A stretch of 64,000 bases of DNA from Psychrobacter sp. 4Bb (GCF_002836735.1 NZ_PJAS01000052.1:169541-233540); one strand, 5' to 3'; positions 1-9,326 are shown, counted from the first letter of the stretch. Numbers and translations: made by a program. The notes: generated from the sequence alone by a model not told the origin.

Positions 1-37
1 TTGATAAGTTTTGATTTATAAAGCCACGATGAAAGCA

Positions 38-1450
38 TCAATGCCCTCGATGAGCATCTTGTAGTCCTGACACTACGAAGTCTAGCAACTCACTATCACC
101 TTCGCGTGCGGCTTTGCGCATCAATTTCGATGGCGCATGGGTCAATGTTTGAGTCAAACGTCGTGATAGCTCAGTGATGATATCTTCTGGACTGACATCG
201 TCTTGTTGCAGCTTAGCAATAGATTCATGCAGCAGCTTATCCACCTGACCTTGAGTACACGCACGATACTGCTGAATGTCTTTGCCAACTTGGCGAACCT
301 GAAAGCGGCGATCTATCTCAACCACCAATTGACTGACTAACAGCTCAGCATCCACTGCGGCTTGGCGACGCTGTTCGATATTACCTGCAATGACATGCTG
401 CAAATCATCGACAGAGTACAGATAAACGTCATCAATACGGCTAATGGTAGAATCAATATCGCGCGGTACGGCCAAATCTATCATAAGCATCGGCTGATAA
501 CGGCGACGCTTGAGCGCTTGTATGGTCATTGTCTTATCAATCAACAAATCCATACTACCACTGCAACTGCTAACGATATCAGCTTCCGCCAATACTTGCG
601 GCAATTCTTGTAAGGGTCTAACGTCTACGCGGCGATTAGGGCCACGTAGCTCAGCCGCTAATGCTTCGGCGCGTTCGGGGTTACGGTTACAGATAATGAC
701 TCGTCCAACCCCTAGGCCTGCGATATGGGTGGCCACCAAGCGATTCATCTCGCCTGCCGCAACGACCAGTAGAGTACGGCTGGGTAAATCATCAAATATC
801 TGTGTGACTAATTTGGCGGCAGCAAAACTAAGCGATACAGCCTGTGCGCCAACCTGCGTCTCATTACGCACTCGTTTGGCAGCAGCGAATACTTGATCGA
901 TGATCCAGCCGAGCTGATTGCTGAGTACTTTTTGGTCTTGAGCCAGATGCACAGAGTTTTTGATTTGCCCGAGAATCTGCGGCTCGCCCAGTATCATAGA
1001 ATCGAGACCAGCCGCTACTCTTAACCAATGAGTCAATGCATGGGTATCACGATGTACATAGAGATAAGGATCAATATCAACGAGTGGCAATTGCTTGAAG
1101 TCAGCCAACCACGTTTTGATTTTGGTAATGTGCGCACTAATCGCAGCAGACGAGATATTCATGCTACTACTAAAAGTATTATTGGATGATGATTGGCCAG
1201 CAGCTTTGATATCCTGCACATTAGATAATTGTGAGTCAGATAATTGGCTATTAGCGGGCTGCGACGTTGAAGTTTGCGGCACTAGCGCATAGATTTCGGT
1301 GCGGTTACAAGTAGAGACGATCACGCTACCATCAGTAAAGGCTTCTATTTGTTTGAGTGCGACATTTACATCGTCACCCACAAGCGCCAAGCGCTCTCGC
1401 AGAGCGACTGGTGCAGTTTTGTGATTGACCCCAATGACCACTAATCTCAT
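38..1450 (-). CDS. hemA: Glutamyl-tRNA reductase
   Basis: Reduces glutamyl-tRNA(Glu) to glutamate-1-semialdehyde with NADPH, the first step of C5-pathway tetrapyrrole synthesis in the cytoplasm; the next enzyme, HemL, is also in this window (20668-21969). The N-terminus MRLVVIGVNHKTAPV, the catalytic-Cys motif STCNRTE (C48), GLDSMILGEPQILGQ and a Rossmann NADPH domain are all visible. At 470 residues it is about 50 longer than the E. coli enzyme. The excess is a Ser/Gln/Asn-rich segment at about residues 58-105, between the catalytic domain and the following helix. It is divergent from the lolB cluster. The family call is certain; the insert is unusual but in frame. Confidence 0.97.
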   Translation of the reverse strand: MRLVVIGVNHKTAPVALRERLALVGDDVNVALKQIEAFTDGSVIVSTCNRTEIYALVPQTSTSQPANSQLSDSQLSNVQDIKAAGQSSSNNTFSSSMNISSAAISAHITKIKTWLADFKQLPLVDIDPYLYVHRDTHALTHWLRVAAGLDSMILGEPQILGQIKNSVHLAQDQKVLSNQLGWIIDQVFAAAKRVRNETQVGAQAVSLSFAAAKLVTQIFDDLPSRTLLVVAAGEMNRLVATHIAGLGVGRVIICNRNPERAEALAAELRGPNRRVDVRPLQELPQVLAEADIVSSCSGSMDLLIDKTMTIQALKRRRYQPMLMIDLAVPRDIDSTISRIDDVYLYSVDDLQHVIAGNIEQRRQAAVDAELLVSQLVVEIDRRFQVRQVGKDIQQYRACTQGQVDKLLHESIAKLQQDDVSPEDIITELSRRLTQTLTHAPSKLMRKAAREGDSELLDFVVSGLQDAHRGH

Positions 1451-2001
1451 TATCGATAGACCATAAACATGACGCTCAGTTGCCCCTTACGCTATCTTAT
1501 TATTTTTAAAAGACAGTTTTTGACGACAGCGCTAAAAAGGAAGACCCTAAAAACCGCCTATTATATCATTATTGCGGGCTTTAATTAACACTCACCCATC
1601 TATGATAACCATATCTCTGTATCTGGTCGCAAATGTAACAAATCAACTACTCATACGATTTATAAAATCAATAGCTGGGTTTTGACTTATGGTCAATAAT
1701 ATAATGTTAAATCATTCGCTTACTCTATCTTAACTTGTTATATTTCTATAATATTCAGTTCGACAAACATATCTATATTTAATCATCTTCAGCATCATTC
1801 TTTGGTAACGTACTCGCTACTAGTAGCACATTCATATAGTCAGACATGCCAATATCTGAGTAACACGGATGCTATTGTTTATCTCATCGGTCTACTCTTA
1901 TAATGTTCGTCATGGGTACATATTGCCAATATTTAACTTAAAATGATTAAAACAAACTTGCCTTATCTGTGTAGGTAAACCATGGGCGAATACGGCTATC
2001 T
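1451..2001. other. Divergent intergenic region hemA / TPR gene
   Basis: A 551-base A+T-rich stretch between the divergent hemA and TPR genes. It must hold both promoters. A TATAAT-like hexamer on the plus strand (1700-1705) lies just after the small inverted repeat TTGAC-TTATG-GTCAA (1682-1696), but no well-spaced -35 box is clear. I see no open frame or RNA gene in it. Confidence 0.4.
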
Positions 2002-3972
2002 ATGATTTTTTTTGGGTCATTACTTCGGTCACCACATCCCTATAGCGAATACTCTAGCTTCCGTGCTTTGTTGCATGTTGCTATTGAGCGCCTGTGTCAA
2101 CGATACAAGCTAGCGTTGTCTCTAGCTGTGTGCCTGTGTTTGGCAGCCCCTGTTCATGCTAGCCATCCCGATGTATTGCTAGAAGCAAAAATCCCTAAGG
2201 TATCCGTTGCTACCGATAATAAGGCAGCTAACAATAAGGTAACTGCCAATAAGCCAAATGGCAATAAAGTAAATGATAGTAGTGCTGCGATTGATACACC
2301 TTATAATGAAGATACGCTCACCATAGAGAACGTAAAAAACATTAATGGCCTAGCACCAGCCAGTCTATGGCAGCCTGAGCTTAGTGAACCAAGCTTGTAC
2401 GCTCTACTGGATGCCGAGTTTGCTGCCGATCGCGATGACAAACGACGTGCGGTCTCTATTTATAAGCAACAGTCTTTTAAAGAAGATGCGACAGCGGTGT
2501 TTGAGAGAGCGCTTAGCCTGTCTTTGCGTAACGAAAGGGTTGAAGACTCATTACAGTTTGCCAAGACATGGCAGGACCAAAACCCTGACCATGTGCCTGC
2601 GTGGTTTTATGTCGCGCATTTAGCCTTACGTGCCCACGACTATATATTAGCGGGTGAAACGTTAAACCGCATCTTGCGCTATGATCCACGCGCAGACTTA
2701 AGCGAAATCCTCATAGGTATTTACCCAAATAATGATGATGACAAACGCGAGCTGCTTGCCGCGTTGCAGCCATTAGATAGCGAGCAAAATGCCTCATTAT
2801 CTGTATTAAAAGCGGGTTTACTCTATCAGTTTAACGAACCTGAAGTGGCTATCGTTCATATCAATCGAGCGCTAGAGCGTCAGCCAGACTACGTGCCCTT
2901 CATTACGTTAAAAGCCGATATATTGCGTAAAATAGTGACCGCAGAAACCGTCATCAATTATGTCAGTCAAGCTCGTCTACGCAACCCTGATAGCAAAAGC
3001 TTATATTTATATGAGATTCGCTATCTATTAGATTTAAAGCAAAGCGAACAAGCTTGGAAGTTACTACTTGAAGCGCATAGCCGTTTCAATGATGATTCTG
3101 AGATTACGCTGCTCGCAGCTTTAGTAAGCCTAGATATTGAAGAGTACGCTAGTGCCGATGAGCTACTCAATATGCTTGCTAAGAGTCCAGCTTATCTTGA
3201 TCAAGCCTACTATTATCTAGGTATCAGTGCTGAGCGTCAGCAGTTGTTCGATCAAGCCAAATACTATCTCAATGGCGTCATGCAAGAGGATTTGGTATTA
3301 GAAGCGCGTAGAAAGGTAGTAGCGTTTGAATTACTCGATAACGACGTCGATGGAGCAATCGCGACTTTAGAAAAGCTGCGCAAAGACTTCACAGTATTCG
3401 CGCCTGACACTTTTGTCATGCAAGCCGATATCTTGTGGCAACAAAACGAATCGGATGAAGCACTGCGCTTACTAACTCGTGCCGCTCGTAAATATCCTGA
3501 TAATGAGATGCTACTTTTCGCGCGGGCTCAGCTGTTAGATGATAAAAAAGACTATGTCGTTAAGCGCACCCTGCTCAACCATTTGCAGGCTTTAGATCCT
3601 AGCAATTTATCCTATCAGTTGAGCTATGCACAGTTGTTACTGGCAAATGAGCGCAGCTCAGAGCAAGGTCTGGCGCTAGCTACCGCAATTATTCAGATTC
3701 GCTATGATGACCCACGTTATGATAACGACCTACATCTGCAAGCCTTGAATGTCTTGGCAGGCAATGCATTGGCCAAAGAGAACTATCAGCAGGTTATCGA
3801 CTATCTACAGACACCTTATGATGTGCTGCCAACTCTGCGCTCAGGCACGCTGTTATTGCGCGCCTATCAAGGCTTAGGTAATAATGACAAAGTTGAGGCA
3901 TTACTCGCCGATTTGCAGCAGCGCTTCTCATTTGGACAGCATAATATCAATGACCGCATACAGCTGTATTAA
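2002..3972 (+). CDS. Exported tetratricopeptide repeat protein
   Basis: A 656-residue protein with a hydrophobic segment LALSLAVCLCLAAPVHA (about residues 37-53) that reads as a Sec signal peptide with cleavage after VHA. It is preceded by an unusually long 35-residue N-region, so the true start may be further in (for example a TTG at about residue 24). After a low-complexity Asn/Lys/Asp stretch, the rest is a chain of degenerate TPR helices (patterns such as AWFYVAHLALRAHDYILAGE and YYYLGISAERQQLFDQAKYY). It lies 190 bases upstream of lolB on the same strand and is probably an envelope scaffold protein. Its specific partner cannot be named from the sequence. Confidence 0.85.
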   Translation: MIFFGSLLRSPHPYSEYSSFRALLHVAIERLCQRYKLALSLAVCLCLAAPVHASHPDVLLEAKIPKVSVATDNKAANNKVTANKPNGNKVNDSSAAIDTPYNEDTLTIENVKNINGLAPASLWQPELSEPSLYALLDAEFAADRDDKRRAVSIYKQQSFKEDATAVFERALSLSLRNERVEDSLQFAKTWQDQNPDHVPAWFYVAHLALRAHDYILAGETLNRILRYDPRADLSEILIGIYPNNDDDKRELLAALQPLDSEQNASLSVLKAGLLYQFNEPEVAIVHINRALERQPDYVPFITLKADILRKIVTAETVINYVSQARLRNPDSKSLYLYEIRYLLDLKQSEQAWKLLLEAHSRFNDDSEITLLAALVSLDIEEYASADELLNMLAKSPAYLDQAYYYLGISAERQQLFDQAKYYLNGVMQEDLVLEARRKVVAFELLDNDVDGAIATLEKLRKDFTVFAPDTFVMQADILWQQNESDEALRLLTRAARKYPDNEMLLFARAQLLDDKKDYVVKRTLLNHLQALDPSNLSYQLSYAQLLLANERSSEQGLALATAIIQIRYDDPRYDNDLHLQALNVLAGNALAKENYQQVIDYLQTPYDVLPTLRSGTLLLRAYQGLGNNDKVEALLADLQQRFSFGQHNINDRIQLY

Positions 3973-4162
3973 TAGCGCTAATTTTGGATATACTCTTTGG
4001 GCTTTGCAAACATAGAGATATGATAATTGATAAGGTTCTTGTAAAACCGAAGCATTTATAAATTACAAGGTCGTTATAAGAAGCTAACAGCCATGCATAA
4101 CCGAGCAACAAATAACGCTTAAGCTAATATCTTTGTTCATCTTTCCATTTTGAGAAACTATT

Positions 4163-4795
4163 ATGTCAGCATTAATCACTTCTTATAAACCAAATAAATT
4201 AGCTTTGTTTACTGCTATAACTGCAGCCATGGTCATAACCTCTGGTTGTCAGTCATTAAAAACGGCCAACGCGACCAACCAACCAACGACCACTGTACAA
4301 GGTCAAAATGCTGAACAACCAAAAAAGCTAGAGAGCTTCAATATCACCGGTAAAATTGGGGTAACGACGCCTGCGAGTGATTCGACCGGTACCCAAGGTG
4401 GTAGTGCATTTTATGCATGGGGTCAGCAAAATGACCGATTTGCCATTGAATTAATTGGCGCACTCGGTATTGGTAAAACCAACATTGAATATAATGGTCA
4501 AACCGCTACTCTAGTCAGCGAAAAGACAGGTACATTGACCGCTGACGATCCTGAAACCTTGCTAAAGAAAGCCACTGGTTGGCAAGCACCAATTTCACAA
4601 ATGCCTTACTGGATTTCTGGTCGCCCAGCACCTTCAGATAGTGCGCCACAAATGGATGATCAAAACCGTTTAGTTAGCTCAGTCAATGGTGAGTGGACAG
4701 CCAGCTTTACTTATAAAGGTACAGATAAGCTACCTAGTAAAATTAGTGCCGTACAACCACAAGGCAACAAAGTTGTAATGACGATTAACCATTAA
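4163..4795 (+). CDS. lolB: Outer-membrane lipoprotein receptor LolB
   Basis: LolB receives lipoproteins from the periplasmic carrier LolA and inserts them in the outer membrane. The protein has a lipoprotein signal peptide ending in the lipobox ITSGC (lipidated Cys at residue 29), followed by a Thr/Asn/Gln linker and the LolB core beginning FNITGKIGV. At 210 residues it has the expected family size. It sits directly before ispE, the common gammaproteobacterial order hemA | lolB-ispE-prs. Similarity in the core is modest, so the call rests on domain pattern, lipobox and position together. Confidence 0.88.
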   Translation: MSALITSYKPNKLALFTAITAAMVITSGCQSLKTANATNQPTTTVQGQNAEQPKKLESFNITGKIGVTTPASDSTGTQGGSAFYAWGQQNDRFAIELIGALGIGKTNIEYNGQTATLVSEKTGTLTADDPETLLKKATGWQAPISQMPYWISGRPAPSDSAPQMDDQNRLVSSVNGEWTASFTYKGTDKLPSKISAVQPQGNKVVMTINH

Positions 4796-4885
4796 TCTAT
4801 CCTTCATTAACAACAGAAAGCCTGCTAAAAACCATCATTGCTAATTAAGATAGCTGTTTATAACTGCACCGTATGATAAAAAAAT

Positions 4886-5851
4886 ATGACTGAAAATATA
4901 GCCGAACCATCTGTTTCTATGATTACTCGTTTATCATCTGCAAAACTCAATCTATTTTTGCACATCACTGGTAAACGAGCCGATGGCTATCATAATTTGC
5001 AAACGGTATTTCGCCTACTTGACTGGGGCGATTACTTGCATTTTTCGGTTAGCAACGATGTCGTAATTTCTACTATAGCTAGTGAATTAAGCGCTAATCA
5101 ACTCTGTCATCAGCTACTGATATTAGATGGTGCAGAGGCTATCACTATTAGTATAGAAGACAATTTAATTTTCAAAGCGGCACGCGCATTGCTAGCATCT
5201 GCCATACAGTCAAACACTTTACCTGAGCAGTTAGCAAAAGTGCATATCACTTTAGATAAGCATTTGCCAATGGGCGCGGGTCTAGGTGGTGGCTCATCTA
5301 ATGCAGCAACGACTATGCTAGTGCTCAATGAGATTTGGCAGCTTAATTTTACTTGTGATGAGCTTATAAAGATTGGCGCGACTGTAGGTGCAGATGTACC
5401 GATATTTATATTTGGCCAAGACGCTATTGCGATGGGTATTGGTGAAGAGTTAACTGCCATTGACCTACCTGACCAGCAGTATTTAATCTTAACGCCTAAC
5501 GCTCATGTCAATACCGCTACCTTATTTGCGCATCCCAAACTACAGCGAGATATCGCGCCCCTATCGGTTGCAACTATCCAAAACCAATACGCTGACTATG
5601 TACAAACGCTCACTACGCCCTATCATAATGTCTTTACCCCAGTCGTCACAAGCCTCGCTTCTGCTGTTGCAGATGCCTTAAGTTATCTACAGGGGTTAGA
5701 AGCGCAAGCATTGAGCACAGCACGAATGACTGGCTCTGGTAGTGCCGTGTTTTTACCTCTAGATGCGAGTGTGGCTACTAACAAAAAACTTGTGGCGAAG
5801 TGGATTGCAGATGCGCCTTGTGCGGCATATATCGTTGGAAACTTAAAATAG
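4886..5851 (+). CDS. ispE: 4-diphosphocytidyl-2-C-methyl-D-erythritol kinase
   Basis: ATP-dependent phosphorylation of CDP-methylerythritol in the non-mevalonate (MEP) isoprenoid pathway, cytoplasmic GHMP kinase family. It shows the N-terminal SSAKLNLFLHITGKRADGYH substrate motif, the GHMP ATP-binding glycine loop PMGAGLGGGSSNAA and the C-terminal motif MTGSGSAVF. At 321 residues it is slightly longer than the E. coli protein. An alternative start is the Met 11 residues in (MITRLSSAKLN, 4919); neither start has a strong ribosome-binding site. It is probably co-transcribed with lolB, 90 bases upstream. Confidence 0.96.
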   Translation: MTENIAEPSVSMITRLSSAKLNLFLHITGKRADGYHNLQTVFRLLDWGDYLHFSVSNDVVISTIASELSANQLCHQLLILDGAEAITISIEDNLIFKAARALLASAIQSNTLPEQLAKVHITLDKHLPMGAGLGGGSSNAATTMLVLNEIWQLNFTCDELIKIGATVGADVPIFIFGQDAIAMGIGEELTAIDLPDQQYLILTPNAHVNTATLFAHPKLQRDIAPLSVATIQNQYADYVQTLTTPYHNVFTPVVTSLASAVADALSYLQGLEAQALSTARMTGSGSAVFLPLDASVATNKKLVAKWIADAPCAAYIVGNLK

Positions 5852-5977
5852 CACATATAACCTTTAGATTTCTTATCATCTAAATAATGACAACGGTAGG
5901 ATTGCCTATTTTAATTTGCTAAAATAGCGCCAGCAGTAACCTATGATGAATAAATACCAGAAAAAGCCGCAAATGAC

Positions 5978-6005
5978 TTGCAAAATCTGAAAATTTACTT
6001 ATAAT
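5978..6005 (+). promoter_or_regulatory. Sigma-70 promoter for the first tRNA-Gln
   Basis: TTGCAA (5978-5983), a 16-base spacer and a perfect TATAAT (6000-6005), followed by a G+C-rich discriminator (AGGTCGCC). The mature tRNA starts 13 bases after the -10 box. A perfect -10 box with a GC-rich discriminator is typical of growth-rate-controlled stable RNA promoters. Position and spacing are read directly from the sequence; activity is inferred. Confidence 0.75.
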
Positions 6006-6018
6006 AGGTCGCCACAAT

Positions 6019-6094
6019 AGGGGTATAGCCAAGTTGGTAAGGCATCAGGTTTTGATCCTGACATCCGTTGGTTCGAGTCCAGCTACCCCTGCCA
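6019..6094 (+). tRNA. tRNA-Gln (anticodon TTG)
   Basis: A 76-base cloverleaf: acceptor AGGGGTA pairs with TACCCCT, discriminator G, encoded CCA. The anticodon loop TTTTGAT gives anticodon TTG. The T-stem GTTGG pairs with CCAGC around TTCGAGT. It is identical in sequence to the second copy at 6335-6410. Confidence 0.97.
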
Positions 6095-6230
6095 TTTTTT
6101 AGTACGAAGCGTTAGAGAGACATCGAGTATAAGCGGTTTATAGACAGCCACTTATCTTATTGTCATTGACAACGTTATCCCAGTTTCGGTATAGTTCGCA
6201 ATGGACACCGCTAGGGAAAAGTTATGTTTT

Positions 6231-6250
6231 AAACGGTTTATCCGTTTTTT
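6231..6250 (+). terminator. Possible terminator after the first tRNA-Gln
   Basis: Short hairpin AAACGG-TTTAT-CCGTTT followed by further T residues. The stem is only six pairs, so this is weak. It is the only terminator-like element between the two tRNA-Gln genes. Confidence 0.35.
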
Positions 6251-6277
6251 AGATAACTGACAGGTCATGACACTATA

Positions 6278-6305
6278 TTGAGAACGACTACTTAGTCGCT
6301 ATTAT
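6278..6305 (+). promoter_or_regulatory. Candidate promoter for second tRNA-Gln / prs
   Basis: TTGAGA (6278-6283), a 16-base spacer and TATTAT (6300-6305), placed 30 bases before the second tRNA-Gln. The spacer contains the perfect inverted repeat CGACTA-CT-TAGTCG (6285-6298), which could bind a regulator or be chance. There is no terminator between this tRNA and prs, so both may share a transcript. Confidence 0.4.
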
Positions 6306-6334
6306 ATATCAGTTGTTCATAGCCTAGACATTAC

Positions 6335-6410
6335 AGGGGTATAGCCAAGTTGGTAAGGCATCAGGTTTTGATCCTGACATCCGTTGGTTCGAGTCCAGCT
6401 ACCCCTGCCA
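6335..6410 (+). tRNA. tRNA-Gln (anticodon TTG), second copy
   Basis: Identical over all 76 bases to the copy at 6019-6094, with the same AGGGGTA/TACCCCT acceptor stem, anticodon TTG and encoded CCA. It lies 110 bases before prs. The flanking DNA is not duplicated beyond a few bases after CCA, so this is not a simple recent tandem copy of a large block. Confidence 0.97.
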
Positions 6411-6519
6411 TTTTTTACTGTAATAGTATACTTCAATACCTTCACCACTCTTTTCTTAATTTGAGCAGTTTGACACTGCTTAGCGGTCGCTGCTTGAGTC
6501 AATCAATAGGACTTCTGTC

Positions 6520-7467
6520 ATGCCTTATTTGGCGATTTTTACGGGTAATGCCCACCCAGAATTAGCAAAAACCGTAGCCGATCATCTTCACATACCTCTT
6601 GGTAAAGCTGACATCACGCGTTTTTCTGATGGCGAAATTGCCGTGGAAATCAAAGAACACGTACGTGGTAAAGATGTGTTTATCATGCAGCCTACTTGTG
6701 CACCGACCAACGACAACTTGATGGAAATCATGATGATGGCTGACGCTTTGCGTCGCTCTAGTGCTGGCCGTATCACAGCTGTCATGCCTTATTTTGGTTA
6801 TGCTCGTCAGGATCGTCGTCCACGCTCAGCTCGTGTACCTATCTCGGCTAAAGTGGTCGCTGACATGCTAAACATCGTTAGTATCGATCGCGTAATGACT
6901 GTTGATTTGCACTCAGATCAGATTCAGGGTTTCTTTGATATTCCTGTAGATAATATCTACGGCACACCTGTATTGCTAAACGACCTACAAAAGCAAGACT
7001 ATGACAATATCATGGTTGTTTCACCTGACGTAGGCGGCGTGGTTCGTGCACGTGCGATGGCTAAGCAGTTAGGCGATACCGACATGGCAATTATTGATAA
7101 GCGCCGTGCTCGTGCCAATGAGTCGCAAGTCATGCATATCATTGGTGATGTTCGTGACCGTGATTGCGTTATCGTTGACGATATGGTCGATACTGCAGGT
7201 ACATTGTGTAAAGCTGCCGAAGCATTGAAAGAAAATGGTGCACGTCGCGTCTTGGCTTACATCACGCACCCTGTCCTATCAGGTAACGCACTGAAAAACA
7301 TCAGCGAATCTGCATTGGATGAAGTGGTTGTGACCGATACGATTCCATTATCTGCTGAAGCCAAAGCTTGTAGCAAAATCCGTCAGGTAAGTATTGCACC
7401 GATGCTTGCTGAAAGCTTACGCCGTATCAATAACGAAGAATCTATTAGCGCGATGTTTGACGCTTAA
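6520..7467 (+). CDS. prs: Ribose-phosphate pyrophosphokinase
   Basis: Makes PRPP from ribose-5-phosphate and ATP, feeding purine, pyrimidine, His, Trp and NAD synthesis; PurC in this window (34011-34724) uses the purine branch. The protein has 315 residues, the family length, with the flexible-loop motif [15 protein letters not shown], the metal-binding [11 protein letters not shown] and the PRPP loop [12 protein letters not shown] (about residues 216-228). An AGGA ribosome-binding site lies eight bases before the ATG. In this lineage prs follows ispE and tRNA-Gln, as here. Confidence 0.98.
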   Translation: MPYLAIFTGNAHPELAKTVADHLHIPLGKADITRFSDGEIAVEIKEHVRGKDVFIMQPTCAPTNDNLMEIMMMADALRRSSAGRITAVMPYFGYARQDRRPRSARVPISAKVVADMLNIVSIDRVMTVDLHSDQIQGFFDIPVDNIYGTPVLLNDLQKQDYDNIMVVSPDVGGVVRARAMAKQLGDTDMAIIDKRRARANESQVMHIIGDVRDRDCVIVDDMVDTAGTLCKAAEALKENGARRVLAYITHPVLSGNALKNISESALDEVVVTDTIPLSAEAKACSKIRQVSIAPMLAESLRRINNEESISAMFDA

Positions 7468-7550
7468 TTTGATACAGTTATTTTTAAAACAGCCATTGCG
7501 TTAATTTTGAATAGCAATGACTGTCATAAGACATCTTAAATAGTTAAAAA

Positions 7551-7587
7551 ACAGAGCGTCAAGTATCCTTACTTGGCGCTTTGTTTT
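7551..7587 (+). terminator. prs terminator
   Basis: Eleven-pair stem AGCGTCAAGTA / TACTTGGCGCT with one T-G wobble and a TCCT loop, followed by TTGTTTTGT. The T-tract is interrupted, so efficiency is uncertain. Confidence 0.6.
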
Positions 7588-7632
7588 GTGTAGGCGTTTT
7601 ACGTAGGTCTTTATTATTGCTACAGAATCACG

Positions 7633-7888
7633 TATAATGCGCGCCTGTGCTGACCTTTTCGTTGTTTTTATTAGGCTGGCACTATCAAAAGTGCTGATCA
7701 TGCTTAACAGCAACCATCGTTATGGTAATTATCGTAGCGAGCGCTGCTATAAGCAAATGGCTAAGCTTAGACATTACGAGGTTTATTCGTAACCATAATA
7801 TTAGCTATCATCACGTATTAGTGGATTGGTCGCAAATCCACTTTTTTATGACCAGACACTTCATCATTTTTTTTATAGGATTATATCC
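7633..7888 (+). promoter_or_regulatory. Candidate rplY promoter -10 box and long leader
   Basis: A perfect TATAAT (7633-7638) followed by the G+C-rich discriminator GCGCGCC, typical of ribosomal and stable RNA promoters. No convincing -35 box at the right spacing is visible. If transcription starts near 7645, the rplY leader is about 240 bases and contains the terminator-like hairpin at 7821-7847. A separate short non-coding RNA ending at that hairpin is an equally good reading. Confidence 0.45.
7821..7847 (+). terminator. Terminator-like hairpin inside the rplY leader
   Basis: Perfect seven-pair stem GTGGATT / AATCCAC with loop GGTCGCA, then six T residues. It lies 41 bases before the rplY start codon and just before its ribosome-binding site. 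It could be an attenuator for rplY or the end of a small upstream RNA. Confidence 0.55.
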
Positions 7889-8569
7889 ATGAGCATTAAT
7901 CATTTTGAACTAAACGCCGTTGATCGTGCTGCTGAACTACAAGGTAAAGGTGCGAGCCGCCGCCTACGTAAGCAGAACCTAGTTCCTGCTATCATTTATG
8001 GTGGTAACGAAGAGCCAACAGCTATCTCTATCAAGCTTAACGAACTAGTAAAATCACTAGAATTCGAAGCGTTTTTCTCACACATCTTGACTATCAACGT
8101 TGACGGTGAAGAGCATCAAGCAGTTATCAAAGACTTGCAGCGCCATCCAGCTAAAGGCTTCCCAATGCATGCTGATTTCCAGCGCATTGTAAAAGGTCAG
8201 AAAATTCACATGAACGTTCCTGTTCATTTCACTGGTCGTGAAGATGCGCCTGGTACTGCTGCTGCTGGTGTACTATCTACTCTAGTATCTGATATCGAAG
8301 TTATCTGCTTACCATCACAACTTCCTGAATACCTAGAAGTAGATGTGTCTGGCATGGAAATCGGTGATTTGTTCCGTCTATCAGACATCAAACTTCCTGA
8401 AGGCGTTGTTATCCATGAGCTTGAGCTAGAAGACGGTCATGACCGTACTATCGTTAACATGCAGCCACCAACAGTAGAAGAAGTTGATGCTGATGCTGAC
8501 GTTGATGCTGATGAAGTACCAGCAACTGAGCAAAACGACGGTACTGAAGAAAACAAAGACAGCGAGTAA
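7889..8569 (+). CDS. rplY: 50S ribosomal protein L25 (CTC/TL5 type)
   Basis: Binds 5S rRNA in the large subunit. The protein (226 residues from this start) has the N-terminal L25 fold (ELQGKGASRRLRKQNLVPAIIYGG, up to about residue 95) and the C-terminal TL5 domain (VPVHFTGREDAPG...). It ends in an acidic tail rich in Asp and Glu (VEEVDADADVDADEV). The start at 7889 is chosen over an upstream in-frame start (7826) because TATAGGA precedes it and L25 homology begins there; the upstream stretch overlaps the terminator-like hairpin. It is followed by its own terminator and pth, a common gene order. Confidence 0.96.
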   Translation: MSINHFELNAVDRAAELQGKGASRRLRKQNLVPAIIYGGNEEPTAISIKLNELVKSLEFEAFFSHILTINVDGEEHQAVIKDLQRHPAKGFPMHADFQRIVKGQKIHMNVPVHFTGREDAPGTAAAGVLSTLVSDIEVICLPSQLPEYLEVDVSGMEIGDLFRLSDIKLPEGVVIHELELEDGHDRTIVNMQPPTVEEVDADADVDADEVPATEQNDGTEENKDSE

Positions 8570-8632
8570 TAACTGTTTCTAACTAGTGCATTATTTTGTG
8601 CTGGTTAGTGATACATTCGTTTAGTCAATAAG

Positions 8633-8664
8633 ACAGCAGGTGATTAAAATCTCCTGCTGTTTTT
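8633..8664 (+). terminator. rplY terminator
   Basis: Perfect stem ACAGCAGG / CCTGCTGT closing a 12-base loop, followed by TTTT. It lies 64 bases after the rplY stop and separates rplY from pth. Confidence 0.85.
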
Positions 8665-8744
8665 GTAAGTAAGGTTTGAAAATAAACTGTCTATCAGTAC
8701 CTCAAACCTTACCCCTATTTATCAAATTCAAGCAGGGTGTTTTT

Positions 8745-9326
8745 ATGGCCATAAAGCTTATTGTCGGTCTTGGTAATCCTGGTCAGCAGTATATGTTTAC
8801 GCGTCATAATGCAGGATTTTGGTTTGTCCATCATTTGGCTCAGCAGTTTAATATCACGCTCTCCCCTGATAAGAAATTTCATGGAGTAACAGGGCGTGGG
8901 CAGATTCATGGGTCTGATGTGCGTCTACTTATGCCGCTGACGTTTATGAATAAATCTGGTCAGTCAGTGGTGCCTATGGTAAATTTCTATGGCATCAAAA
9001 ATGATGAATTGTTGATTGCTCATGATGAGCTCGATATTCCAGCTGGTAGTATCAAACTCAAAACAGACGGTGGACATGGTGGTCACAACGGCCTACGTGA
9101 TATCACACCGCATATTGGCCATGATTTTCATCGCCTGCGTGTGGGTATCGGCCATCCTGGTCACAAGTCTAAAGTTAGTGGACACGTTCTCTCTAAAGCA
9201 TCTCCTGATGAGCAGATTGCGATTGATAGCGCGCTGACAGCTGCTTTTGAGGCGCTCCCATTATTGTTAGATGGTGATGTCGAAAAAGCACGTTCACAAA
9301 TTAATGGCTTTAAATTGCCAGAATAA
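8745..9326 (+). CDS. pth: Peptidyl-tRNA hydrolase
   Basis: Releases tRNA from peptidyl-tRNAs that drop off ribosomes. 193 residues from this start, the usual family length. Visible motifs are IVGLGNPGQQY, TRHNAGFW with catalytic His21, PLTFMNKSG, AHDELDIP and GGHGGHNGL. The upstream in-frame start at 8676 would add 23 residues not found in the family and overlap the promoter region, so the ATG at 8745 is preferred. Confidence 0.97.
   Translation: MAIKLIVGLGNPGQQYMFTRHNAGFWFVHHLAQQFNITLSPDKKFHGVTGRGQIHGSDVRLLMPLTFMNKSGQSVVPMVNFYGIKNDELLIAHDELDIPAGSIKLKTDGGHGGHNGLRDITPHIGHDFHRLRVGIGHPGHKSKVSGHVLSKASPDEQIAIDSALTAAFEALPLLLDGDVEKARSQINGFKLPE

Noticed and set aside
5906..5927. Inverted repeat CTATTTTA / TAAAATAG after ispE
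   Set aside because: A+T-only eight-base arms with no T-tract; too weak to call a terminator and no other role visible.
6317..6565. Small open frames over the second tRNA-Gln, both strands
   Set aside because: They are translations of the tRNA itself and its flanks.
7501..7713. 70-codon open frame on the minus strand between prs and rplY
   Set aside because: It crosses the prs terminator and the rplY promoter and has no family resemblance.
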